From: Onstottus_A sp049273835
Lineage (GTDB): Bacteria > Acidobacteriota > Blastocatellia > UBA7656
Reading direction: 5' to 3'
Assembly (NCBI GenBank): GCA_049273835.1
Contig: JBASRM010000377.1
Coordinates: 1 to 6,405 of the forward strand
DNA length: 6,405 bases
The stretch's first letter is position 1, and each line of letters begins with the position of its first letter. This document shows positions 1-6,405 of the stretch, in pieces. Below the pieces are notes generated by a model. It ran no database searches. It was not told where the DNA came from and was given only the letters and a program-made list of their open reading frames with translations. Both the position numbers and the translations under genes were made by a program.

Positions 1-219
1 AAATACCAGTATAGTTCCTAACCGCAGGACAGGCTCCCGTTACTTCAACCAACGGACTCCAGAGGTGCAGGGTGGTCCTAAAGCCAGGAAAGAACCGATC
101 TCTGAGTGATCAAGCCACGCTCCGGACCTAACAACGAACGGATCAAAGAGCCTACAAGGACGTTCGCGGAGCTGGACATCAATCGACTTACGGCAAGATG
201 GATGGAGGTTTACGCCGCA
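1..219. other. Leader region upstream of the large gene; no convincing gene
   Basis: This stretch has no supported gene. A GTG at 106, directly after an in-frame TGA (103-105), is open into the large gene, but the 38 residues it would add look neither like a signal nor like a domain. Two related imperfect palindromes, TCCTAACCGCAGGA (16-29) and TCCTAAAGCCAGGA (76-89), sit 60 nt apart. A promoter for the two-gene unit would be expected here or just outside the window. Confidence 0.4.
204..208 (+). promoter_or_regulatory. Shine-Dalgarno GGAGG deciding the start at 220
   Basis: GGAGG ends 11 nt before ATG 220. The spacing is slightly long but the core is full. The in-frame ATG at 202 and the GTG at 106 lack a comparable site; the AGGAAAG near 86-92 is about 13 nt from the GTG. 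This site, with the signal sequence that follows, is the main reason for choosing 220. Confidence 0.55.
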
Positions 220-3200
220 ATGTCATCCTCTCGAACTAACAAAATCATCTCAGGCAGATTCTTGTTGCTACGGCTTATGCTTTGTGTTCTGCTCGCCGCT
301 TTGTCTCTTCTGGCGTTCCCAAGGCGAGACGCGCAAACCTCAGCGAATTCCATCAGCCCTCACCAGATCAGAAGCGGCGACCAGGTCTCTTCTTCGCAGG
401 GCACATCCATTGCCGGTCGGATTGCAAACGTGACTCGGCGGTCGTCAATGAGCCGGCTACCCGAACCGGGCGACAGTCACGCCGCGCCTTTGTCGATGGT
501 GTCAGGCGACTTTGATGAGAACGGCGTTCCGGACCTCATCGTCGGGTTCAGGGGATCAAGTAGCTTTGAGTTGAGCTTATACAGAGGTAATGAAGATTCG
601 TTGTACCCCGATAGTCCGCAGGCCCGACAGCGGCGATTAATCAATGGTTCGACCGTCGCTCCGAGTCTATCTCCCTCACGATCGTTTCCAGTAACTGGTG
701 CGCCGGACCTTTTAGCAGCCGGTGACTTCAACGACGATGGACATCTGGACCTGGCAACAGCAACCCAAGGCGCTAATGTGATTTATCTGTTTTCAGGAGA
801 TGGACGGGGCGAGTTCGCTCCAATGCGGACAATTGAGCTGGCTGGGAGAGTCACGTCGTTGGGAACGAGGGGAACAATTGAGTCTACCGGTTTAACAGTG
901 ATTGCAGTTGGTATCGTTGATAACTCCGGTCCCGCGGTTGTTCGGTTTAGATCGCTGGATACTTCCGCGAGCGCCGCGACAGTTCGATTGCCCGACGAAG
1001 CGACAACCATTGCGTTCAGACGATCGGAATCCAGTAACAACCCGGATCTGCTGATCGCCGCGGGTCGTCAGTTATTCGTCCTGCCTTCCGAGCAGTCGGA
1101 AGCCCGCGCTGAGCAAACGACAGGACATCATCGCTCTTTTTCGTCTGTGATTCGTTCGATCGTCGTCGGCAATTTTATCGGCGACCACAGTTTGGACGTC
1201 GCAGTCCTAACAGCGGACGGGGCTGTTTCCATTCTTGCCGAAGCACAGATGGGCGAGGTGGGGAATGAGAGCTTAATTTTGGGATCTTGGCCGCGGTCAA
1301 CACTGCTTATTCGAACACGGATCTCAGGCAGTGACACCGACGACCTGGTTGTAGTCGATCCCACCGCTCATCAACTACACGTGCTCATAGAAGACGCAAC
1401 GACCGAGTCCGGTTCGCCGGCTCGCTCGCTTGCTCAAAGCCGTGTATCCGTTTCGCTAAACCTCCAAGGCGAGCTTCTCGCGCTCATTCCGCTGCGATTA
1501 GACGAAGATGCACTTGATGACTTCGTGATCATCACGTCCGGGGAAGTAGCACCCGCGTCGTTGCGCACCGCCGTGGCAATGACATTTACGGTCAACAACA
1601 CAAACGACGCTGGTGGCGGCTCCCTGAGGCAAGCGATTCTGAACGCGAACGGCAACGCCGGAACGGACACGATAATCTTCAATATCCCCGGGGCGGCTCC
1701 GCATACAATTTCCCTGCTTTCGCCGCTGCCTGCGATTACCGAAGCAGTCACCATAAACGGAACCAGCCAGCCGGACTTTGCCGGCGCGCCAGTCGTCGAG
1801 TTGGACGGCCTTAACGCCGGCATCACAGCGGATGGTTTGACTCTTAACACTGCGAGCTGCGTAGTGCGCGGCCTTGTGATTAATCGCTTCAGCGGGAATG
1901 GAATTGTCGTCGGCGGGAACGGAAACATCATAGAAGGCAATTTCATCGGCACAAACGCGACAGGAACATTCGCGCTCGGCAATGCGCAGGATGGCGTGTT
2001 TATCAATGGAGGCTCAAACAACACGATCGGTGGCACAACCGCCGCGGCGCGTAACGTTATTTCAGGTAATCGAAACGGCATTCAGATATCCGGGGCGGGA
2101 ACAGGGAACCAGGTGCGCGGCAACTTCATCGGAACCAATGCGGCAGGTGTCGCGGCCGTGGGCAACTCTGTAAACGGGGTTTTGATCACCGGGTCTTCCG
2201 CCAACGCAATTGGCGCAGTTGGTTCCGCATCCAGCAACGTCATCGCGTTTAACGGAGCAGCAGGGGTAGCCGTAACATCGGGCACCGGTAATTCCATCCT
2301 GTCCAACTCGATCTTCTCCAACGGCGGGCTGGGCATCGATCTCGGACCCGGGGGCGTAACTCCGAATGACGCAGGTGACGGGGACAGTGGCGCCAACAAT
2401 CTGCAAAACTTCCCGGTGCTCACTTCGGCTTCAAACGCAGGCACAAGCACCTCAATTCAAGGAACACTAAACAGCACACCCAACACCACGTTCAGAATTG
2501 AGTTCTTCTCCAATCAACTCAGCAATCCATCGGGGTTTGGCGAAGGGCAGACATTCATCGGGGCAATATCAATCGCAACCGACGGGAGCGGCAACGCAAG
2601 CTTTAACCCGACTTTCCCCGTAAACGTAGCGGCAGGGCAAATAATCACCGCTACCGCGACCGATCTCTCGAACAACACTTCGGAGTTTTCGAAGAGCATT
2701 CAAGTGGGAGGACTCTCGGGCGGTCAACCTGCGGATTTGTCTGTGCTCAGCACCATAGCGCCCAATCCGGTTGAGACCGGTTCAGAAATCACTAAGACGA
2801 TCGGGGTAACCAATGGAGGGCCGGCAACCGCTACGTCGGTTACGGTAACCGATGTGCTCTCAGCCAATCTGGCGTTCGTCTCCTGCAATTCAACCGGTGG
2901 CGGCGTTTGCGGGGGATCGGGGAATACTCGCACCATCACATTTGCTTCTCTGGCGTCTGGTGCAACCGCGGTCATAACGATCGTGGCGAGAGTGAATTGC
3001 TCGGTGTCCGGGGGGACTGTCATTGGTAACACCGCGATGGTGTTCAGCTCTTCTACCCCCGATCTGAACCCGGCCAATAACGTCGCGACTGCGACGGTAA
3101 GCGCGAGCAATCCGCCGCCGCGAATCGCCTGTCCCGCAAACCTCTCGCAATTAAACGATCCAGGACAATGCAGCGCAATCGTAAACTATTTTACGCCGTT

Positions 3201-4557
3201 TGCGGTCGATAACTGTCCTGTCTTTAACGTTGTCTGTTCGCCTCCGAGCGGCGCGACTTTTCCGATAGGCGCCACAACGGTGACGTGTATTGCCACTGAC
3301 CCCGGCGGCGCGACAGCGACCTGTTCGTTTGTCGTCACGATCAATGATTTCGAGCGCATCGCTCTCTCGTGTCCGGCCAACGTTGTGGTCACCGCTACAC
3401 CCGGGCAGTGTTCGCCTCTGGTGAATTTTCCGGCGCCCGCAGTGATTGACAACTGTCCCGGCGCGAGCTTTAGTTGCGTGCCCCCCTCGGGGTCGTCATT
3501 CCCGATTGGCGTCACCAACGTTGTCTGCACGGCTGTCGATGCAAAGGGAATTCAGGCCACTTGTGGCTTCAGTGTAATCGTCAACGGCGCGCCGCAGGCT
3601 GTTGTGAGGCTTGAGGGAAATGGCCCTTCACTACAATTCGGCCCGATAACCGCGAGCAGAAAAATCAGAAAGTTGAAGAAGCAACCAGCTCGAGTCTTTA
3701 CAATTGAAAACACCGGTTGTATCGCTCTGGTCTTGACACTCGATTCGATAAGCCGCGTCGGCAGTGACGTTGACCGAGGCCGGATAAGCGATCCAGACGA
3801 CAGAAAACTGTTCAACCTAACCCTGGTTGATGCCGCCGGCAATGAGACTCCGCTTGACTTGCTTACTGATGTAAGGATCCTTCCTGGACAGAAGCAAAAC
3901 TTCAAAGTGCGTTTCAACCCCTTGATCCCGGCTGTCGCGAATAGATCGCGCGACCTTTCGGCCAATCAGGCTTTGCCGGACCTGATCAACTCGGTTATTA
4001 CATTTACTCAAAACGGCGGCGGGCCGATCAGGATCAATCTTGTTGGGCAGCTCGACACACAATTGGCCTTGATTAATCCGGATAACCCGAGATCCTTTCC
4101 GATAGTTGTATTCTCGCGAATCGAAGATGAGTTCATTATCGAGTACTCGATCTACGACTCAAATCTCGATGTCAAGCGAGCAACCTATCAACTCTTTGAC
4201 AAAAAGAGACGTCCCGCGGGGAACCCGCTAACGGTCGATCTCGCTCAGTTGATTCAGCAATCCGGCTTCGTCACGGGCCAGAGTTTCACCATTGTTCAAA
4301 GGATCACAGGCGCTGAGGATCACGGGGAAATTGTTGGGGCCGAGGTTACGGTATTTGATGGTGAAGCGAGCGTCTCCGCTAGTTCAGACCCCAGCGCCGG
4401 CGTCGCGAGCACTCGTGGTCTTCGCGAGCCTGAATCCGTTTGGGCGCAATTATTCGCTTCGGGGCTTAGTATGACCACTGGCCAGCGCTCAATGCGCACA
4501 ACAGAACATCAGCGTCTCGCAACCGCGGCTTTGGCTCAGGTAAGGAAGGAGAAGTGA
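220..4557 (+). CDS. Large secreted mosaic protein: FG-GAP/VCBS repeats, CSLREA-type beta-helix, DUF11, two HYR domains
   Basis: Probable extracellular or surface protein of 1445 aa; function unknown, adhesion or matrix role inferred. Numbering is from ATG 220. Residues 14-33 are a hydrophobic export signal without a clean cleavage site. Residues ~90-440 hold FG-GAP/VCBS-like blades, with calcium-loop motifs DFDENGVPD (97-105) and DFNDDGHLD (169-177) and degenerate blades near 318, 368 and 428. A CSLREA-like start (GSLRQAI, 467-473) opens a parallel beta-helix, with GNFIGTN motifs at 573 and 634, followed by an Ig-like module to ~830. Residues 838-961 match DUF11 and 965-1123 are two HYR domains with six cysteines each. 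Residues ~1137-1283 resemble an ASH/choice-of-anchor-D Ig fold; 1286-1387 I do not recognise. No sorting motif, lipobox or C-terminal membrane helix is visible. ATG 220 is preferred because GGAGG lies 11 nt upstream and the signal sequence follows directly; GTG 106 would bury that signal behind 38 charged residues. Coupled to the next gene. Confidence 0.9.
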   Translation: MSSSRTNKIISGRFLLLRLMLCVLLAALSLLAFPRRDAQTSANSISPHQIRSGDQVSSSQGTSIAGRIANVTRRSSMSRLPEPGDSHAAPLSMVSGDFDENGVPDLIVGFRGSSSFELSLYRGNEDSLYPDSPQARQRRLINGSTVAPSLSPSRSFPVTGAPDLLAAGDFNDDGHLDLATATQGANVIYLFSGDGRGEFAPMRTIELAGRVTSLGTRGTIESTGLTVIAVGIVDNSGPAVVRFRSLDTSASAATVRLPDEATTIAFRRSESSNNPDLLIAAGRQLFVLPSEQSEARAEQTTGHHRSFSSVIRSIVVGNFIGDHSLDVAVLTADGAVSILAEAQMGEVGNESLILGSWPRSTLLIRTRISGSDTDDLVVVDPTAHQLHVLIEDATTESGSPARSLAQSRVSVSLNLQGELLALIPLRLDEDALDDFVIITSGEVAPASLRTAVAMTFTVNNTNDAGGGSLRQAILNANGNAGTDTIIFNIPGAAPHTISLLSPLPAITEAVTINGTSQPDFAGAPVVELDGLNAGITADGLTLNTASCVVRGLVINRFSGNGIVVGGNGNIIEGNFIGTNATGTFALGNAQDGVFINGGSNNTIGGTTAAARNVISGNRNGIQISGAGTGNQVRGNFIGTNAAGVAAVGNSVNGVLITGSSANAIGAVGSASSNVIAFNGAAGVAVTSGTGNSILSNSIFSNGGLGIDLGPGGVTPNDAGDGDSGANNLQNFPVLTSASNAGTSTSIQGTLNSTPNTTFRIEFFSNQLSNPSGFGEGQTFIGAISIATDGSGNASFNPTFPVNVAAGQIITATATDLSNNTSEFSKSIQVGGLSGGQPADLSVLSTIAPNPVETGSEITKTIGVTNGGPATATSVTVTDVLSANLAFVSCNSTGGGVCGGSGNTRTITFASLASGATAVITIVARVNCSVSGGTVIGNTAMVFSSSTPDLNPANNVATATVSASNPPPRIACPANLSQLNDPGQCSAIVNYFTPFAVDNCPVFNVVCSPPSGATFPIGATTVTCIATDPGGATATCSFVVTINDFERIALSCPANVVVTATPGQCSPLVNFPAPAVIDNCPGASFSCVPPSGSSFPIGVTNVVCTAVDAKGIQATCGFSVIVNGAPQAVVRLEGNGPSLQFGPITASRKIRKLKKQPARVFTIENTGCIALVLTLDSISRVGSDVDRGRISDPDDRKLFNLTLVDAAGNETPLDLLTDVRILPGQKQNFKVRFNPLIPAVANRSRDLSANQALPDLINSVITFTQNGGGPIRINLVGQLDTQLALINPDNPRSFPIVVFSRIEDEFIIEYSIYDSNLDVKRATYQLFDKKRRPAGNPLTVDLAQLIQQSGFVTGQSFTIVQRITGAEDHGEIVGAEVTVFDGEASVSASSDPSAGVASTRGLREPESVWAQLFASGLSMTTGQRSMRTTEHQRLATAALAQVRKEK
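1936..2301 (+). repeat. Two tandem 183-nt (61-aa) beta-helix repeat units within the large gene
   Basis: Residues 573-633 and 634-694 of the large protein are two copies of a 61-residue unit starting GNFIGTNA and continuing with spaced GN, NGV/DGV, IG and NVI motifs. Each unit probably spans about three turns of a right-handed parallel beta-helix. A partial third copy begins at SNSIFSNGG. The DNA of the two copies differs at many synonymous sites (for example in the FIGTN codons), so the duplication is old and held by protein constraint rather than recent. Confidence 0.75.
3112..3588 (+). repeat. Tandem pair of HYR domains within the large gene
   Basis: Residues 965-1043 and 1046-1123 are two HYR (hyalin repeat) modules. 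Each has the order CPANL/V, PGQCS, DNCP, a Cys before PPSG, FPIG, a Cys in the VTC/VVC strand, and ATC. The six cysteines fall at matching places in both, which suggests three disulfides per module and folding in an oxidising, extracytoplasmic compartment. HYR modules are Ig-like and usually serve as spacers or adhesion modules in extracellular proteins. Confidence 0.8.
4547..4551 (+). promoter_or_regulatory. Shine-Dalgarno AGGAG inside the end of the large gene
   Basis: A purine-rich run, AAGGAAGGAGAAG, covers the last codons of the large gene, which therefore encode its Lys/Glu-rich end (VRKEK). AGGAG is 8 nt before ATG 4560 and only 2 nt before GTG 4554. The overlap of coding sequence, stop and ribosome site is the classic arrangement for translational coupling of two genes. 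Confidence 0.75.
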
Positions 4558-4559
4558 GG

Positions 4560-5579
4560 ATGACCAGACAGAAAGGAATTGCAATCGGCTTGTGCGCCAT
4601 AATGTTTTTATCGGTCAGCCTCGCACCCGCAGCGGCGCGGGCAGACAGTGGCGGCCCCGGTGACAGACCGATACGGCTGTATGCGACTGCTTCGGTCGGC
4701 CCGATTGGCAGAATGGAGACTTATATGCCGGGGGACGGTGTGACAATTAATGGTCATGCGGTGGCCGCCGGGCAGTTAATATGGTCGGGAGATCTGCTTC
4801 AATCGCGCACCGGCTCAAGGGTCTCCATCTCGCTCGAATCGATCGGGGAACTCACCGCCTCGCGAGAAACCGCCGTCCGGCTCGCAACTAAACATTCGAC
4901 CCTTGACGACGGCACGCTAGGCTTCACGCTAATCGCATCCCTGGCTCGAGGCGAGATAGGAGTAAGGCTGAGCCATTCGGCGAATGCTTATGTTCGAGTT
5001 GCAGGCTCGGCTTATTCGTCTTCGGAGGGAGCGACGTTTCGGGCGAGTTTTCGAAATGGGCGTAGTTCAATCGCCGCCGAGTCTGGTGAGGTTCGAGCCG
5101 AAGAGCAGACGGTCCAACACCAATACACAATCCGTCCGGTTGGGCGCAGTTCCGACATTCGCGTTCCGGCGGGCGGGCTGCGTCGCCTTCAAGTGCAGGT
5201 CCTGGAAGATGACAAGCCTGTGCCTGATGTCGCGGTGCTTTTCGCGCTGGACACATCAGGAGTTGTCATCGGTCTTCTCGGCTTAGGAACCCTGTCGGGA
5301 ACGACCGCGAATGTAATTACTGATGCCGACGGGATGGCAGCCGTCCAGTTCGTCGCGCGTAACTCCCCCGGTTCGTCTCCGATTTCAGCCACCGTCGAGG
5401 GAACAAGAGTGGCCTGGACAGGGCAGATCACGGTTACAGGGCAAGGTAGCGGCTCTCGAGGAGGTGCGTGGGCGATTGCAGTCATATTGGGCGCAGGCGC
5501 GGCTGCTGGGATAGCTTACGCTTTGACCAGGGACAAAGAGCCGCTCCAGGCTCAGCCACCCGAGGTCAAGCAACCTTGA
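4560..5579 (+). CDS. FecR-like domain protein with Ig-like domain and C-terminal membrane helix
   Basis: Predicted inner-membrane protein of 339 aa facing the periplasm; role unknown. Numbering is from ATG 4560. Residues 1-28 form a signal peptide ending APAAARA before DSGG. Residues ~50-185 resemble the FecR fold: a VTINGHAVAAGQ segment, then SGDLLQSRTGSRVSISL, the pattern by which FecR proteins are recognised. Residues ~205-292 look like a bacterial Ig-like (Big-1 type) domain, with LQVQVLEDDKPVPDVAVLF and the typical TDADGMAAVQF strand. A Gly/Ser linker leads to a helix at ~303-323 rich in Ala and Gly with a GAAAG motif, then a short charged, Pro-rich tail expected in the cytoplasm. Classical FecR proteins pass a signal to an ECF sigma factor through an N-terminal cytoplasmic part; here there is a cleavable signal instead and no sigma factor nearby, so a structural or scaffolding role is as likely as signalling. 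GTG 4554 is an alternative start, but AGGAG lies only 2 nt before it and 8 nt before ATG 4560. Confidence 0.88.
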   Translation: MTRQKGIAIGLCAIMFLSVSLAPAAARADSGGPGDRPIRLYATASVGPIGRMETYMPGDGVTINGHAVAAGQLIWSGDLLQSRTGSRVSISLESIGELTASRETAVRLATKHSTLDDGTLGFTLIASLARGEIGVRLSHSANAYVRVAGSAYSSSEGATFRASFRNGRSSIAAESGEVRAEEQTVQHQYTIRPVGRSSDIRVPAGGLRRLQVQVLEDDKPVPDVAVLFALDTSGVVIGLLGLGTLSGTTANVITDADGMAAVQFVARNSPGSSPISATVEGTRVAWTGQITVTGQGSGSRGGAWAIAVILGAGAAAGIAYALTRDKEPLQAQPPEVKQP

Positions 5580-5628
5580 GAACCCGTTAGAAATGCTGCT
5601 CATAAGTTTATCGGCCCCGGCAGCTGTT

Positions 5629-5642
5629 GGTTATGCCTAACC
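5629..5642 (+). other. Small perfect hairpin in the gap after the FecR/Ig gene
   Basis: GGTTA and TAACC are perfect complementary arms around a four-base loop (TGCC). The stem is short, only moderately GC-rich, and is not followed by a T-run, so it does not qualify as a Rho-independent terminator. It may be chance, an mRNA-end structure or a protein site. The rest of the 5580-5713 gap shows no gene. Confidence 0.3.
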
Positions 5643-5686
5643 GCATCACAATTGCAGGTTTCTGAAAAGACCCCCACCGGCCAGGA

Positions 5687-5692
5687 TATACT
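5687..5692 (+). promoter_or_regulatory. Weak candidate -10 box (TATACT) before the beta-barrel gene
   Basis: TATACT differs from the sigma-70 consensus at one position and lies just before the beta-barrel ribosome site. No matching -35 box stands at 16-18 nt upstream, and there is no extended -10 TG. Transcription from it would begin near 5699, leaving a leader of about 15 nt that starts at the Shine-Dalgarno itself, which is unusually short. Offered only as a candidate. Confidence 0.2.
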
Positions 5693-5698
5693 GCCGCC

Positions 5699-5703
5699 AG
5701 GAG
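5699..5703 (+). promoter_or_regulatory. Shine-Dalgarno AGGAG of the beta-barrel gene
   Basis: AGGAG, extending to AGGAGAG, lies 10 nt before ATG 5714 and supports that start. The same GCCAGGA core occurs 16 nt further upstream at 5680-5686. Confidence 0.65.
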
Positions 5704-5713
5704 AGAACAGATA

Positions 5714-6274
5714 ATGAAAATCCGAGCGATTCTGCTGCTGTTATCGCTTTCTTCACCGTGCCTTGCCCAGACCTCTCACCCGCTGGTTGAGGTCTACAGC
5801 GGATTCTCGTATGTGAGGGCGGATAATAACGAACGCGACAACCGCAGCCTCTATGGCTGGAATGGGTCGTTGAGCGTGAACGTCAATAAAAGATTTGGCT
5901 TCACTGTGGACGCGAGCGGGCACTACCAGGACAACATTATCCAGAGATCAAGATTTTTCTCCCTCCTTGGCGGGCCGCGATTCACCGCCCGCAGCGAGGC
6001 AGTCACCACGTTCGCGCACATACTGTTTGGCGGAACGCATCAACATGAAAGAGTCAGCTCGTTGACCGATCACTTCACGACGCACGCCAATGCTTTCGTC
6101 GTCGCAGTCGGGGGCGGCGTTGATGTCAATGTCACGCCTCACTTCGGCGTTCGGGTCATCCAGGCCGAATACGCGCTGACCAAATTCAATCGAGCCGTAT
6201 CAGGCAATGCGATTCAACACAATGCCCGCGTAGGCATCGGCGTTGTATTCAGGCTTGCAGACAGAAGAGATTAG
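5714..6274 (+). CDS. Small outer-membrane beta-barrel protein
   Basis: Predicted 186-aa outer-membrane protein, probably an eight-stranded OmpA/OmpX-like barrel; transport or structural role unknown. Residues 1-18 form a signal peptide ending in CLA before QTSHP, a signal peptidase I type site; SSPC is not a good lipobox, so it is unlikely to be a lipoprotein. The mature part of about 168 aa shows alternating polar/hydrophobic strands typical of barrels: VEVYSGFSYVRA, GWNGSLSVNV, FGFTVDASGHY, AFVVAVGGGVDVNV, FGVRVIQAEYALTKF and a last strand HNARVGIGVVFRL. The chain ends in charged ADRRD rather than the classical terminal aromatic, with the Phe of the last strand seven residues from the end. 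AGGAG 10 nt upstream supports ATG 5714. It lies 134 nt after the FecR/Ig gene, so co-transcription is uncertain. Such barrels are common and loosely conserved, so the class is safer than any specific name. Confidence 0.85.
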   Translation: MKIRAILLLLSLSSPCLAQTSHPLVEVYSGFSYVRADNNERDNRSLYGWNGSLSVNVNKRFGFTVDASGHYQDNIIQRSRFFSLLGGPRFTARSEAVTTFAHILFGGTHQHERVSSLTDHFTTHANAFVVAVGGGVDVNVTPHFGVRVIQAEYALTKFNRAVSGNAIQHNARVGIGVVFRLADRRD

Positions 6275-6405
6275 GCAGAACGCTTTCGAGAGTGGTCACG
6301 TGGGTTTCGGGTCCTGCGCAGCTTGAGAAGCGAGCGAACTTGACTGCTAGCCGGGTGCTGGAGCTCTGCGAAAATCAGGTTGGCTTGCACGATACTGATT
6401 GCAGG
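6271..6405 (-). CDS. Possible 3' end of a convergent gene, partial
   Basis: On the minus strand one frame stays open from the window edge for 44 codons to a TAA (complement of 6271-6273) that overlaps the TAG of the beta-barrel gene. The end is basic (KLRRTRNPRDHSRKRSA). Tail-to-tail overlap of stops is common for convergent genes. However, 44 open codons can occur by chance at this base composition, a + strand frame (from about 6277) is also open to the edge, and the peptide matches nothing I recognise. No start is in view. Confidence 0.2.
   Translation of the reverse strand, partial: PAISIVQANLIFAELQHPASSQVRSLLKLRRTRNPRDHSRKRSA

Noticed and set aside
10..15. TATAGT as a -10 box for the large gene
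   Set aside because: Any -35 box would fall outside the window and there is no extended -10, so it cannot be supported.
277..280. LMLC as a lipobox in the signal sequence of the large protein
   Set aside because: The residue before Cys is Leu rather than Gly/Ala/Ser, and the Cys lies inside the hydrophobic core rather than at its end.
1434..2081. Long minus-strand open frame (215 codons) opposite the large gene
   Set aside because: It lies wholly antisense to the VCBS/beta-helix coding region, has a Pro/Val/Ser-rich composition typical of an antisense shadow, and no recognisable domain.
3552..3965. Minus-strand open frame opposite the HYR and C-terminal region
   Set aside because: It is antisense to well-supported coding sequence; its Cys- and Phe-rich translation shows no family signal.
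5636..5645. Ten-base match CCTAACCGCA shared with positions 17-26 of the leader
   Set aside because: Several exact 10-base matches are expected by chance in a sequence this long, and the match does not extend at either end.
5580..5713. Rho-independent terminator between the second and third genes
   Set aside because: The only clear hairpin has a five-pair stem and no T-run after it.

Overview
The window carries three complete genes, all on the + strand, and all three products look exported. Together they read as an envelope and surface locus of a Gram-negative bacterium. GC content looks moderately high (roughly mid-50s percent by eye). The lead gene is a secreted mosaic of FG-GAP/VCBS, CSLREA-type beta-helix, DUF11 and HYR modules. 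The second pairs a FecR-like domain with an Ig-like domain, and the third is a small outer-membrane beta-barrel. This combination recalls soil Acidobacteriota (Blastocatellia-like), but that assignment is an inference from family style; there is no rRNA or other phylogenetic marker here.

Layout. Positions 1-219 are a leader with no convincing gene. Positions 220-4557 encode a giant secreted multidomain protein (1445 aa from the preferred ATG; a GTG at 106 would add 38 residues). Positions 4560-5579 encode a FecR/Ig-like protein with a signal peptide and a C-terminal membrane helix. Its Shine-Dalgarno lies inside the end of the first gene and its ATG is two bases after that gene's stop, so the pair is almost certainly co-transcribed and translationally coupled. 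A 134-nt gap holds a small hairpin and a weak -10-like box. Positions 5714-6274 encode the beta-barrel. The last 131 nt hold no clear gene, but a minus-strand frame is open from the window edge to a stop that overlaps the barrel gene's stop, possibly the 3' end of a convergent gene.

How the genes may work together (inference). The large protein has the build of an extracellular stalk or adhesin: a propeller-like head, a beta-helix, then a string of Ig-like modules. It has no visible C-terminal anchor. The coupled FecR/Ig protein would sit in the inner membrane with its domains in the periplasm, and could act as an assembly partner, anchor or sensor. The beta-barrel is probably a separate transcription unit and its link to the pair is only positional. 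None of the three can be given a gene symbol or a demonstrated function from sequence alone. No CRISPR, mobile element, tRNA or rRNA was seen.
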